A model generated the notes under the pieces. The model was not told the DNA's origin, did no database searches, and worked only from the letters and a program-made list of their open reading frames with translations. A program made the translations under genes and the position numbers. Below are positions 51,164-59,196 of a stretch of 64,000 bases of DNA, piece after piece; position 1 is the stretch's first letter, and every line of letters begins with the position of its first letter. Source of the DNA: Actinomadura madurae (GTDB taxonomy: Bacteria > Actinomycetota > Actinomycetes > Streptosporangiales > Streptosporangiaceae); assembly GCF_900115095.1 (NCBI RefSeq), contig NZ_FOVH01000009.1, forward strand, positions 186,001-250,000, in the 5' to 3' direction.

Positions 51164-51778
51164 GTGACCGAACGACCAGGCACCACGGCCACCGGCGGCA
51201 CCGCCCTGCAGCGCGCGCTCGGCCAAGGCCCTGCCCGCCGCCGGCCCACCGTCCTGGACGCGTTCGCGGCCGCCCGCCGGCGGTTCGCCGCGGGCGGGCG
51301 CATCGAAATGCAGAGCCTCGCCGACGAAGTCGGCGTCAACCGCGTCACCCTCTACCGGTGGGTCGGCTCACGCGAGCAGCTCATCACCGAGATCCTGTGG
51401 TCCGCCACGCAGAAGAGCTTCGAGGCCTACCGCGGGCAGATCGCCGACGGCCCCCGCGCGGCGGCCGCGCTCACCATGTTCGTCCGCGACGTCAACGACC
51501 ACAGCGGCATGCAACGCCTCCTGCACGACGAGCCGGAACTCGCGCTCACCCTGCTGACCAGCGCGTCCGGCGAGTACGAGTGCCGCTACCTCGCCCTGGT
51601 CCGCGACCTCATCGCCGAAGACCGCGCGGCCGGGCTGATGTCGGACGAGGTGCCGCTGGACGATCTCGCCTACGCGGCGGTGCGCATCACCGAGTCGTAC
51701 ATACATACACGCGTCATCACCGGCGAAGAGCCCGACGCCGAACGGGCCGGAGCCGTCCTGCGCGCCCTCCTGCGCTGA
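51164..51778 (+). CDS. TetR family regulator
   Basis: The protein has 204 residues. HTH: residues 28-75 (VLDAFAAARRRFAAGGRIEM, ADEVGVNRVTLYRWVGSREQL). The C-terminal domain is a QsdR-like ligand pocket. GTG 51164 follows GAAGGAGT. It is divergent from the serine hydrolase, which it probably represses. Confidence 0.87.
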   Translation: MTERPGTTATGGTALQRALGQGPARRRPTVLDAFAAARRRFAAGGRIEMQSLADEVGVNRVTLYRWVGSREQLITEILWSATQKSFEAYRGQIADGPRAAAALTMFVRDVNDHSGMQRLLHDEPELALTLLTSASGEYECRYLALVRDLIAEDRAAGLMSDEVPLDDLAYAAVRITESYIHTRVITGEEPDAERAGAVLRALLR

Positions 51779-51817
51779 CTCCGCATCGGGCCGCCGCCGC
51801 TGGTACGGTCGGCGGAC

Positions 51818-52432
51818 GTGGGGGAACACTACTTCGCCGAACGCCCGGACGCCGCGAGCCACCGCCGCACCGTCGACCTCGTCCTGCCCGACATGCACCT
51901 GCGGCTGACCACCGACAGCGGCATGTTCTCCCCCGAGCGCGTCGACCCCGGCACCCGCGTCCTGCTGGAGACCGTCCCCGATCCCCCCGCCACCGGCGAC
52001 CTCCTCGACCTCGGCTGCGGGTACGGCCCCATCGCCCTCACCATGGCCAAGCGTTCGCCTCAGGCGAGGGTTCTGGGAGTGGATGTGAATCAGCGTGCGT
52101 TGGATGCCGCTGAGGAGAATGCCAAAACCGCCGGCCTTGACAATGTAAGGTTCAGCTTGGCGGACAGCGCCGACCCCGCGCTGCGCTTCGCCGCGATCTG
52201 GTCCAACCCCCCGATCCGCATCGGCAAGGCCGCCCTGCACGACCTCCTCCTCTCCTGGCTCCCCCGCCTCACCCCCGGCGGCCTCGCCCACCTCGTCGTC
52301 CAGAAGCACCTCGGCTCCGACTCCCTCCAGCGGTGGCTCGGCGGCCAGGGCTTCCCCACCGAGCGGATCGCCTCCCGGTCCGCCTACCGCGTCCTGCGCG
52401 TCGCACCCCGCACGGAAGGCCCCACCCGATGA
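51818..52432 (+). CDS. RsmC-like class I methyltransferase
   Basis: The protein has 204 residues. GEHYFAERPD, RLTTDSGMFSPERVDPGTRV and LLDLGCGYGPIAL, with WSNPPIRIG as the NPP(F/Y) motif IV, are typical of the small RsmC/RlmG relatives that methylate G in rRNA. GTG 51818 start. A patch near 52045-52165 is lower in GC and uses codons such as GCGTTG, AAT and GTA unlike the rest. Its stop overlaps the next ORF (ATGA). Likely a co-transcribed RNA-modification pair. Confidence 0.85.
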   Translation: MGEHYFAERPDAASHRRTVDLVLPDMHLRLTTDSGMFSPERVDPGTRVLLETVPDPPATGDLLDLGCGYGPIALTMAKRSPQARVLGVDVNQRALDAAEENAKTAGLDNVRFSLADSADPALRFAAIWSNPPIRIGKAALHDLLLSWLPRLTPGGLAHLVVQKHLGSDSLQRWLGGQGFPTERIASRSAYRVLRVAPRTEGPTR

Positions 52433-52980
52433 CCACCCCCGACCCCGCGCAGGGACGCCGCCAGCTGCGCCCCACCGACGTCAAGCGCCTCAACCGCGAC
52501 TGGCGCCGCCGCACCGGCGCCCGCCTCGGCCTGCTCGTCGAATCGGTCACCCAGCCGTTCAACATCGGCTCGATCGTCCGCAGCGCCGCCGTCTTCGGCG
52601 TCGAGCACCTCTGGCTCGCCGGCAACGCCACGCCCCCAACCCAGCGCAACGTCGCCAAGACCGCCCTCGGCACCGAACGGCTCGTCCCCTGGGAACACGC
52701 CGGCACCCCCGCCGAGGCCGCCGCCGCCGTCCGCAAGGAAGGCCTGCGCCTCATCGCCGTCGAGCTCACCGCCGACGCCGTCCCCCTCCACGAGGCCCCC
52801 CTCGACGGCGACGTCTGCCTGGCCGTCGGCGGCGAGGACCACGGCTGCTCCCCCGCCCTGCTCGCCGCCGCCGACGCCGTCACCTACATCCCGCAGATCG
52901 GGCGCGTCGGCTCCCTCAACGTCGCCGTCGCCACCGCCATCGCCCTCGCCGAGGCCCGCCGCCGCGAGTGGAGCGCCTGA
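52429..52980 (+). CDS. TrmH/SpoU family RNA 2'-O-methyltransferase
   Basis: The protein has 183 residues with a SPOUT knot fold: ESVTQPFNIGSIVRSA (motif 1), LAVGGEDHGCSPAL (motif 2), IPQIGRVGSLNVAVATAIAL (motif 3). The size fits TrmH-type tRNA or TrmL-like enzymes; the exact target is uncertain. ATG 52429 overlaps the upstream methyltransferase stop by 4 nt. Confidence 0.88.
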   Translation: MTTPDPAQGRRQLRPTDVKRLNRDWRRRTGARLGLLVESVTQPFNIGSIVRSAAVFGVEHLWLAGNATPPTQRNVAKTALGTERLVPWEHAGTPAEAAAAVRKEGLRLIAVELTADAVPLHEAPLDGDVCLAVGGEDHGCSPALLAAADAVTYIPQIGRVGSLNVAVATAIALAEARRREWSA

Positions 52981-53008
52981 CCCCACTGCACCCGCGCCCC
53001 CTTCACAA

Positions 53009-53053
53009 ATGGGTGCCGCCACCCATGGCCGGAAGCGTCCCCTACACCCATGG
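53009..53053. promoter_or_regulatory. Hairpin and repeated CACCCATGG motif
   Basis: ATGGGTG (53009-53015) pairs with CACCCAT (53020-53026). CACCCATGG occurs at 53020-53028 and 53045-53053, 25 bp apart. This sits between the TrmH-like and DksA-like genes and may be a terminator plus an operator. Confidence 0.4.
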
Positions 53054-53102
53054 TGGAGGTTCGCCATGCCCTGTCCCCGAAGGCCGAAGGGAGCCCACAG
53101 CG

Positions 53103-53441
53103 ATGACGGTCAACAGCGCGGTCAACGGTGCGCCCGGCGGGTACCCGCCCGGCGGAGCGGCGGCCCGGCGGGCACGCGACCTGCTGGAGCAGGAGCGCCG
53201 CACCCGCGTCGCGCAGCTGGCCGTCCTGGAGCACCAGCGGGGGCCCGAACCCGACGAGGGCGCCCACGCCCGCCGCGACACCCTCCAGGACGCCCTGCGG
53301 GAGATCGACGCCGCCCTCACCCGCCTCGCCGACGGCACCTACGGCCGCTGCGAGGACTGCGGCGGCACCGTCCCCGAAGGCCGCCTGGAGATCATCCCCT
53401 ACGCGCGCCGCTGCGTCGGCTGCCAGCAGCGGCGACGCTGA
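53103..53441 (+). CDS. DksA/TraR-type zinc-finger protein
   Basis: The protein has 112 residues. YGRCEDCGGTVPEGRLEI and RRCVGCQQRR form the four-Cys zinc finger. A coiled-coil-like helix (LLEQERRTRVAQLAVLEHQR) precedes it. DksA/TraR proteins bind the RNA polymerase secondary channel; the basic helical part here is short, so the link to transcription is likely but not sure. ATG 53103. Confidence 0.85.
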   Translation: MTVNSAVNGAPGGYPPGGAAARRARDLLEQERRTRVAQLAVLEHQRGPEPDEGAHARRDTLQDALREIDAALTRLADGTYGRCEDCGGTVPEGRLEIIPYARRCVGCQQRRR

Positions 53442-53446
53442 CCGCC

Positions 53447-54232
53447 ATGCCCGCCGCGGAACCGAGCGCCGGCCTCGACCTCGGCAGCAGCCGCGTCCGC
53501 GCGGTCCTGCCCGCCCTGGACATGATCATCGACCGTCCCGCCACCGCCGCCGGCCGCCTCCAGGCCGCCGGCGGGGACGTCCGGACGGCCGCCGCCCGCC
53601 CCATCGAGCACGGCATGGTCACCGACGCCCGGGCCTGCACCCGCCTCACCCGGCTCGTCCTGCTGGAGGCCGGCCCCGGCCTCGCCCTGCGGCAGATCCT
53701 GCTCGCGGTGCCCTCCGCCGCGAGCAGGGTCCAGCTCGGCCGCGCGACCGGCGCCGTCCGCGCGGCCGCCGGCTGCCCCGTCCGGACCCTGGAGGCCCCG
53801 CTCGCCGCCGCCGTGGGCGCCGGGATCGGCCTCGGCGACCCGCGCCCCCGCCTCGTCGTGGACATCGGCGCCGGCATCGTCGAGACCGCCGTCGTCATCA
53901 GGGGCCGCGTCCACTCCGTCCGGTCCATCCAGTACCTGCCCGAACACCGGCCCGGCCACCCCCTGCCCCGGCTGCCCGAGCACGTCCGCGCGCGGCTCAC
54001 CGCATGCGTCCGGCACCTTCTGGACGACCTGCCCGCACCGCTGCGGCGCGCCGCCCGCGACGTCGGGCTCGTGCTCACCGGCGGCGGCGCCCGGCTGCCG
54101 TCCCTGCCCGGACGCCTCACCGCCGAGATGGGGCTCACCGTCACCATCGCCCGCGACCCGGCCCGCGCCACCGTCCGCGGCCTCGCCCACGCCTGCCGCG
54201 CCCCGGACGCCTGGCGCCTCACCGACACCTGA
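53447..54232 (+). CDS. MreB-like actin-fold ATPase
   Basis: The protein has 261 residues. GLDLGSSRVRAVLP (phosphate 1), LVVDIGAGIVETAVV (phosphate 2) and VLTGGGARLPSLPGRL (adenosine motif) match MreB/Hsp70 actin folds. MreB is usually near 340 residues, so this is short and its subdomains appear reduced. It starts 6 bp after the DksA-like gene. Role in shape or another filament is unproven. Confidence 0.75.
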   Translation: MPAAEPSAGLDLGSSRVRAVLPALDMIIDRPATAAGRLQAAGGDVRTAAARPIEHGMVTDARACTRLTRLVLLEAGPGLALRQILLAVPSAASRVQLGRATGAVRAAAGCPVRTLEAPLAAAVGAGIGLGDPRPRLVVDIGAGIVETAVVIRGRVHSVRSIQYLPEHRPGHPLPRLPEHVRARLTACVRHLLDDLPAPLRRAARDVGLVLTGGGARLPSLPGRLTAEMGLTVTIARDPARATVRGLAHACRAPDAWRLTDT

Positions 54233-54253
54233 CCCGCCCGCGCCGCCGCGCGC

Positions 54254-54259
54254 TATGAT
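54254..54259 (+). promoter_or_regulatory. -10 element TATGAT of the leader transcript
   Basis: TATGAT ends 6 nt before GTG 54266, so the message probably starts at or next to that GTG. Confidence 0.5.
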
Positions 54260-54265
54260 CATCCC

Positions 54266-54289
54266 GTGCAGTTCCTCATATTTGCGTAG
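54266..54289 (+). CDS. Leaderless leader peptide of seven codons
   Basis: GTG CAG TTC CTC ATA TTT GCG TAG encodes MQFLIFA. ATA is a very rare codon in this GC-rich genome. It is followed by a hairpin (54299-54318) and then the exporter gene. This arrangement is typical of translation-dependent attenuation: slow or stalled ribosomes on the ORF would change the hairpin. Its conservation elsewhere cannot be checked here. Confidence 0.6.
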   Translation: MQFLIFA

Positions 54290-54298
54290 GACGCCCCC

Positions 54299-54318
54299 GC
54301 CGTCGCACATGTGACGGC
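54299..54318 (+). terminator. Attenuator-like hairpin behind the leader peptide
   Basis: GCCGTC (54299-54304) and GACGGC (54313-54318), with inner CAC/GTG pairing, lie between the leader peptide and the exporter. Further C-rich sequence follows. Confidence 0.45.
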
Positions 54319-54374
54319 GGCCTCCGGCATCCCCGCAGTCCGCCCCCTCCGGGCCCCTTCTGAGGAACTCCCCC

Positions 54375-56225
54375 GTGACATCGTCGTCGTACGCGGCCGT
54401 CCTGCGCACACCCCACGCATCCCGCACCTTCGCGCTCGCCTTTCTCGGACGCCTGTCCTACGGGACGGTCTTCCTGTCCCTGACCCTGGCGCTCACCGCC
54501 TCCACCGGCTCCTACGCCCAGGCGGGCGCGCTCGTGGCCCTGGAGGGCCTCACCGTCTCCGTCCTGTCGCCGGTGCGCGCCGCGCTCATCGACCGGCACG
54601 GGCCGCGCCGCGCCCTCCCCCCGATGACCGCCGCCTACGCCCTCGTCCTCACCGCCTTCGCGGCCCTCACCTGGCGCCCGGGAGCGCCCCTCGCGCTGCT
54701 CGCCGTGCTGGCCATGGCCGCCGGTGTCACCGCTCCCCCGGTCGGCGTGGTGATGCGGACGCTGTGGAGCGGCCTGCTGCCGGCCGGCCCGCTCCTGCGC
54801 CGGGCCTACAGCCTCGACACCGTCTCCGAGGAGCTGGTGTTCGTCGCCGGGCCGCTCCTGGCGGGGCTGCTGGCGGCGGCCGCCGCGCCGTCCCTCGGGA
54901 TCCTGGTCAGCGCCGTCCTGATCGCCGCCGGCACCGCCGGCATGGTCACCTCACCGGCCGCGGGCCCGCGGCCGGCACCGCGGCCGGTGACACCGCGCCG
55001 GGGGCCGCGCACCCGGATCTTCCCGGCCGCCCCGGCGGTGGCCGCGGCGGCGACCGGCGTCGTCCTCGGCTCGACCGGGCTGCTCGCCATCGCCTTCACC
55101 GAGCGCCACCACCAGCCCGGCGCCGTCGCGTGGGTCGAGGCCGCGGTCGCCGCCGGGAGCACCATCGGCGGCCTGGGCTACGGCGCCCTCGGCCTTCCCG
55201 CCCCCGGGCGGGCCCGCCTCGCCGTCCTCCTCGTCCCGCTCGGGCTCGCCCCCGCCGCCGCGGGCCTGGCGCCGTCCACCGCGGCCCTGGCCGCCCTGGC
55301 GTGCGCCGCCGGGCTGTTCGTCGGCCCGGCCCTGACCACCGCCTACCTCCTGGCGGACGAGGCGGCGCCGCCGGGCGCCCGCACCCGTGCCATGGCCTGG
55401 GTGAACACCGCGCTCAACCTCGGCGCCGCGGGCGGGACCGCGGCCACCGGAGCGGCCCTGGACACCTTCCCGCTGCCGGCGTGCTACGTCCTCGCCGCGG
55501 CCCCCGCCCTCCTCGCCCCGGCGCTGCTGCTCGCGTTGCCGAAACGGCAACACGATTCGCGGAAACCGGCCGGTGCGGCGCACGATCAGGGCATGGACGA
55601 CACCACCACCCACCAGGAGTACTGGGACGGCCGATACTCCGAGCACCACCACCTGTGGAGCGGCGACCCCAACGCCGTCCTCGTCGAAGAGGTCACCGGG
55701 CTGGAGCCCGGCACCGCCCTGGACCTCGGCTGCGGCGAGGGCGCCGACGCGATCTGGCTGGCGCGGCGGGGCTGGCGCGTCACCGCCGCCGACATCTCCG
55801 GCGTCGCGCTCGAACGCGCCGCCCGCCACGCCGCCGAGGCCGGCGTCGCCGACCGCGTCGACTGGCAGCGGCACGACCTCGCCGTGTCCTTCCCCGAGGG
55901 GACCTACGACCTGGTCTCGGCGCAGTTCCTGCACTCCCCCGCCGACATGCCGCGCGAGGAGATCCTGCGGTCGGCCGCCGCGGCCGTCGCGCCCGGCGGG
56001 GTCCTGCTCATCGTCGGCCACGCAGGTCCCCCGCCCTGGGACTCCGACGCCCACGGCGGCGTGCACCTGCCGACGCCGGAGGAGGTCAGGCTGTCCCTGC
56101 GGCTCCCGGACGGCGGATGGGAGGTCCTGCGAAGCGGCGAGCACGAGCGCGTCCAGACCGCGCCGGACGGGCGCACCATGACCCGCACCGACAACGCCCT
56201 CAAACTACGGCGCCGGACAGGCTGA
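54375..56225 (+). CDS. MFS exporter fused in frame to a SAM methyltransferase
   Basis: The reading frame is 616 residues. Residues 1-395 are an MFS-type exporter with about 12 membrane segments (LAFLGRLSYGTVFLSLTLAL, ALIDRHGPRRALPP). M407 starts a methyltransferase domain: MDDTTTHQEYWDGRYSEHHH, ALDLGCGEGADAIWLARRG, PREEILRSAAAAVAPGGVLL. A plain ATG with CAGGG in front (55593) could also start the methyltransferase alone. The linker (PKRQHDSRKPAGAAHDQG) is short and cytoplasmic. A related methyltransferase fragment lies at 7750-7885. GTG 54375. The leader peptide upstream probably regulates it. Confidence 0.82.
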   Translation: MTSSSYAAVLRTPHASRTFALAFLGRLSYGTVFLSLTLALTASTGSYAQAGALVALEGLTVSVLSPVRAALIDRHGPRRALPPMTAAYALVLTAFAALTWRPGAPLALLAVLAMAAGVTAPPVGVVMRTLWSGLLPAGPLLRRAYSLDTVSEELVFVAGPLLAGLLAAAAAPSLGILVSAVLIAAGTAGMVTSPAAGPRPAPRPVTPRRGPRTRIFPAAPAVAAAATGVVLGSTGLLAIAFTERHHQPGAVAWVEAAVAAGSTIGGLGYGALGLPAPGRARLAVLLVPLGLAPAAAGLAPSTAALAALACAAGLFVGPALTTAYLLADEAAPPGARTRAMAWVNTALNLGAAGGTAATGAALDTFPLPACYVLAAAPALLAPALLLALPKRQHDSRKPAGAAHDQGMDDTTTHQEYWDGRYSEHHHLWSGDPNAVLVEEVTGLEPGTALDLGCGEGADAIWLARRGWRVTAADISGVALERAARHAAEAGVADRVDWQRHDLAVSFPEGTYDLVSAQFLHSPADMPREEILRSAAAAVAPGGVLLIVGHAGPPPWDSDAHGGVHLPTPEEVRLSLRLPDGGWEVLRSGEHERVQTAPDGRTMTRTDNALKLRRRTG

Positions 56226-56243
56226 CCGGCCGGGCCGCCGATG

Positions 56244-56465
56244 TCACCGGGACGCGGTCCGCTCCATCAGCTCGGCGAACTCCTCCAGGGAGATCCTGCC
56301 GTCCCGGTTGGCGTCGGCGGCCACGACCACCTCCACGGCGCGGGTGTCGGTGACGTCCTGCCCGAGCCTGGTCATGAGGTTCTTCAGCTCGTCGGTCGAG
56401 ATGTAGCCGTCGCCGTCCACGTCCACCAGCTCGAACGTCGCCCGGTACTCGTCCACGTCCGCCAT
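56244..56465 (-). CDS. Small EF-hand calcium-binding protein
   Basis: The protein has 73 residues. Two EF-hand loops: DVDGDGYISTDE and DANRDGRISLEE, each with acidic residues at positions 1, 3, 5 and 12. Cytoplasmic calmodulin-like protein. ATG 56465 follows AAGGAGC. It is antiparallel to the exporter gene (18 bp away). Confidence 0.92.
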   Translation of the reverse strand: MADVDEYRATFELVDVDGDGYISTDELKNLMTRLGQDVTDTRAVEVVVAADANRDGRISLEEFAELMERTASR

Positions 56466-56568
56466 GCGCGTGCTCCTTCGTTGATCGATTGCGGCGCCGA
56501 CGCTAGCACTGGGCCTTCACCACCCGTGGCCTTTACACAGTAAGGTCAACCTGGGGCGCAAGGTCCGC

Positions 56569-56574
56569 CATAAT
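56569..56574 (+). promoter_or_regulatory. -10 element CATAAT of the phosphodiesterase gene
   Basis: CATAAT lies 7 nt before GTG 56582, which has no ribosome-binding site: a leaderless start is likely. Confidence 0.4.
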
Positions 56575-56581
56575 CGGTCGG

Positions 56582-57385
56582 GTGCGGCGCTCGTACGAAT
56601 TCCTCGACCATCCCGGCCCGATCCCCTTCGCCCACCGCGGCGGCGCCGGGCGCCCGGAGAACTCCATGGCCGCGTTCCAGCGCGCCCTCGACCTCGGCTA
56701 CCGCTACCTGGAGACCGACGCGCACGCCACCGCCGACGGCGTGGTCGTCGCCTTCCACGACCGCACCCTGGACCGCGTCACCGACCGCACCGGCGCCATC
56801 GCCCGGCTCCCCTTCACCGAGGTCCAGAAGGCCCGCATCGACGGCGCCGAGCCCATCCCCCGCCTGGAGGACGTCCTCGGCTCCTTCCCGGACGCCCGCG
56901 TCAACATCGACCTCAAGGACGCCCCCGTCATCGGCCCGCTCGCCGAGACGCTCCACCGCACCAACGCCTGGCACCGGGTGTGCATCACGTCGTTCTCCAC
57001 CCGCCGGCTGGCGCAGATGCGCGCCCGCCTCCCGATGTTCACCGACCGCGAGGTGTGCATGGCGCTCGGCCCGCGCGGGCTGATGGCGCTGCGCGCCAAG
57101 TCCTACGGCGGGCCCGCCGCCAAGCTCGTCCGCCTCGCCGCCACCGGCGTCGCCTGCGCCCAGGTGCCCTACGGCCTCGGGCCCGTCCCCTTCGTCACCG
57201 CCGCGTTCGTCGACCACGCCCACCGGCTCGGCCTGCAGGTCCACGCCTGGACGGTCAACGACCCCGCCGCCATGGAGCGCCTGCTCGACCTCGGCATCGA
57301 CGGCATCATGACCGACGAGCTGGTCACCCTGCGCCGCATCATGTCCGCCCGCGGCCTCTGGCCCGGCCCCGCCGGCGCGTCCTGA
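56582..57385 (+). CDS. Glycerophosphodiester phosphodiesterase
   Basis: The protein has 267 residues. FAHRGGAGRPENSMAAFQRA, YLETDAHATADGVVVAFHD and INIDLKD-like DARVNIDLKD are GDPD motifs for metal and phosphate. It hydrolyses glycerophosphodiesters to glycerol-3-phosphate and an alcohol. No signal peptide, so cytoplasmic. GTG 56582. Confidence 0.9.
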   Translation: MRRSYEFLDHPGPIPFAHRGGAGRPENSMAAFQRALDLGYRYLETDAHATADGVVVAFHDRTLDRVTDRTGAIARLPFTEVQKARIDGAEPIPRLEDVLGSFPDARVNIDLKDAPVIGPLAETLHRTNAWHRVCITSFSTRRLAQMRARLPMFTDREVCMALGPRGLMALRAKSYGGPAAKLVRLAATGVACAQVPYGLGPVPFVTAAFVDHAHRLGLQVHAWTVNDPAAMERLLDLGIDGIMTDELVTLRRIMSARGLWPGPAGAS

Positions 57386-57418
57386 CCCGGCGCGCCTCCC
57401 GCCCGCGGCGGGCGACGC

Positions 57419-57715
57419 TCAGGGCCTGAAGCCGGGCGGGCGGTACTCGGCCGCGACGCGCATCGGCCGCGCGGGCTGCTGCGGCCGCTCGGCGGGCCGG
57501 GACGGCTGCCCCGGCGGAACCGTCCCGCCGACCTGCAGGTCGAGGCGCTGGGACCGGATCGTCTCCAGGAGCTCCAGGTCCTCCGGGGAGACCAGGGCGG
57601 CCATCACCCGGCCGCGCCGCGTCAGCTTCACGGGCTCGCCGGTGTAGGCGACCCGGTTCACCAGGTCCGCGAACTGGGCACGTGCTTCGGTTACCGGAAC
57701 ATCCACGTGATTCAT
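57419..57715 (-). CDS. Orphan Phd/YefM-type antitoxin-like protein
   Basis: The protein has 98 residues from ATG 57715. DVPVTEARAQFADLVNRVAY then TGEPVKLTRRGRVMAALVSP is the Phd/YefM dimerisation domain. The C-terminal half is Pro/Gln-rich (QPSRPAERPQQPARP), where antitoxins usually bind the toxin. No RelE/Doc toxin is adjacent, so this may be a solitary regulator. Divergent from clpP. Confidence 0.8.
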   Translation of the reverse strand: MNHVDVPVTEARAQFADLVNRVAYTGEPVKLTRRGRVMAALVSPEDLELLETIRSQRLDLQVGGTVPPGQPSRPAERPQQPARPMRVAAEYRPPGFRP

Positions 57716-57773
57716 CGTATAGCGAAATACCCGATCTTCCTCTGGCCGCCCGCGTCCCACGGGTCTAGAGTCC

Positions 57774-57785
57774 CTACGTACGTAG
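57774..57785. promoter_or_regulatory. Palindrome CTACGTACGTAG before clpP
   Basis: A 12-bp perfect palindrome followed by GCGTACG, 36 bp before the clpP start and 59 bp before the antitoxin. It may be an operator for the divergent pair. It does not match the ClgR site GTTCGC-N5-GCG. Confidence 0.5.
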
Positions 57786-57820
57786 CGTACGAAATGTACA
57801 GATGATCAAGGAGGAGCGCG

Positions 57821-58465
57821 GTGAGCGTCGAACCGAGGCGGGAAGACGGCGGCCGGAGGCCGGAGACGTTCGCCGGCAGGTCGCGGGCCAGCGTGACGGA
57901 GATGCCGCGCCTCCCGGACGCGCAGCTGTACGAGCGGCTCCTGGCGCAGCGGATCGTGTTCCTCGGCACCGAGATCGACGACCGGACCGCCAACCAGATC
58001 AACGCCCAGCTCCTGCTGCTCGCCGCCCAGGACGCCCGGCGCGACATCACCATCTACATCAACTCCCCCGGCGGGGTCGTGGACGCCGGGATGGCGATCT
58101 ACGACATGATGCAGTTCGTCCCGAACGACATATCCACCGTCGCGATGGGCATGGCCGCGTCCATGGGACAGACGCTGCTGTGCGCCGGGACGCGGGGCAA
58201 GCGGTACGCGCTCCGGCACGCGCGGGTGATGATGCACCAGCCGCACGGCGGCATCGGCGGCACCGCCTCCGACATCAAGATCCAGGCCGAGCAGTCCCTC
58301 TACCTCAAGCGGACCCTGGCCGAGCGCACCGCGTTCCACACCGGGCAGCCGCTGGAGCAGATCGAGGCCGACGGCGACCGGGACGCGTGGTTCACGGCGG
58401 AGGAGGCGCGCCACTACGGTTTCGTCGACCATGTCATCGACAGCACCGACCGGGTGGGCACATGA
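57821..58465 (+). CDS. clpP: ATP-dependent Clp protease proteolytic subunit
   Basis: The protein has 214 residues. GMAASMGQTLLCAG carries the catalytic Ser, MMHQPHGGIGG the His, and INQLLLL-type head domain regions are normal. GTG 57821 follows AAGGAGGAGCG. It overlaps the next clpP by 4 nt (ATGA). Likely an actinobacterial ClpP3-like member that needs its partner to form a mixed ring. No clpX or clpC is next to it. Confidence 0.9.
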   Translation: MSVEPRREDGGRRPETFAGRSRASVTEMPRLPDAQLYERLLAQRIVFLGTEIDDRTANQINAQLLLLAAQDARRDITIYINSPGGVVDAGMAIYDMMQFVPNDISTVAMGMAASMGQTLLCAGTRGKRYALRHARVMMHQPHGGIGGTASDIKIQAEQSLYLKRTLAERTAFHTGQPLEQIEADGDRDAWFTAEEARHYGFVDHVIDSTDRVGT

Positions 58466-59067
58466 CACGCGCGGAAAGGCGCTCCCTCGTCCCCCAGTTC
58501 GAGGAGCGGACGAACTACGGGCGCAAGGACACCGACCCCTACAGCAAGCTGTTCGAAGAACGGATCGTCTTCCTCGGGGCGCCGGTCGACGACATCAGCG
58601 CCAACGACGTCACGGCGCAGATGCTGGCGCTGGAGGGGATGGACCCCGACCGGCCCATCTCCCTCTACATCAACTCGCCGGGCGGGTCGCTGACCTCGAT
58701 GCTGGCGATCTGCGACACCATGCGCTACGTCCGGCCGGAGGTCGAGACGACCTGCGTCGGGCAGGCCGGGTCGGCCGCGGCGGTCCTGCTGGCCGCCGGC
58801 TCCCCCGGACGGCGCCAGGCGCTGCGCGGCGCCCGGATCCTGCTGCACGAGCCCGCGATCGAGGTGTCCCGCGGCTACACCACCGACCTGGACATCCAGG
58901 CGCGGGAGGTGCTGCGGCTGCGCGCGCAGACCGAGGCGATCCTGGCCGAGGCGACCGGGCGGACGCCCGAGACCGTCCGGCACGACCTGGACCGCGAGCG
59001 GTACTTCACCGCCGAGGAGGCCAAGGACTACGGGCTGATCGACGCGGTGCTCACGTCCCGTAACTAG
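58462..59067 (+). CDS. clpP: Second Clp protease subunit, ClpP4-like
   Basis: The protein has 201 residues. GQAGSAAAVLLAAG carries Ser and ILLHEPAIEVSRG the His (HEP rather than HQP). RNYGRKDTDPYSKLFEERIV-type N-terminus. ATG 58462 overlaps the first clpP. Paired ClpPs of this kind form heteromeric rings in Streptomyces. Confidence 0.9.
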   Translation: MTRAERRSLVPQFEERTNYGRKDTDPYSKLFEERIVFLGAPVDDISANDVTAQMLALEGMDPDRPISLYINSPGGSLTSMLAICDTMRYVRPEVETTCVGQAGSAAAVLLAAGSPGRRQALRGARILLHEPAIEVSRGYTTDLDIQAREVLRLRAQTEAILAEATGRTPETVRHDLDRERYFTAEEAKDYGLIDAVLTSRN

Positions 59068-59129
59068 CGGGGCGCCGCGGGACTGTGCGGCACGGCCGGA
59101 AACGGCAGGGTTGGATCACGCCGGGCGCG

Positions 59130-59155
59130 GGAATCTTGTCACGGTATTCAGCGTT
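59130..59155 (+). promoter_or_regulatory. SigR-type promoter of rbpA
   Basis: GGAAT (59130-59134) and GTT (59153-59155) are 18 bp apart, the exact consensus for the thiol-oxidative-stress sigma factor SigR. It lies about 40 bp before the RbpA start. RbpA of Streptomyces is a known SigR target. Confidence 0.8.
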
Positions 59156-59196
59156 GGTCAGGGCAAGACCGCAAGCCGTCTGGGAGGCACGTGACG

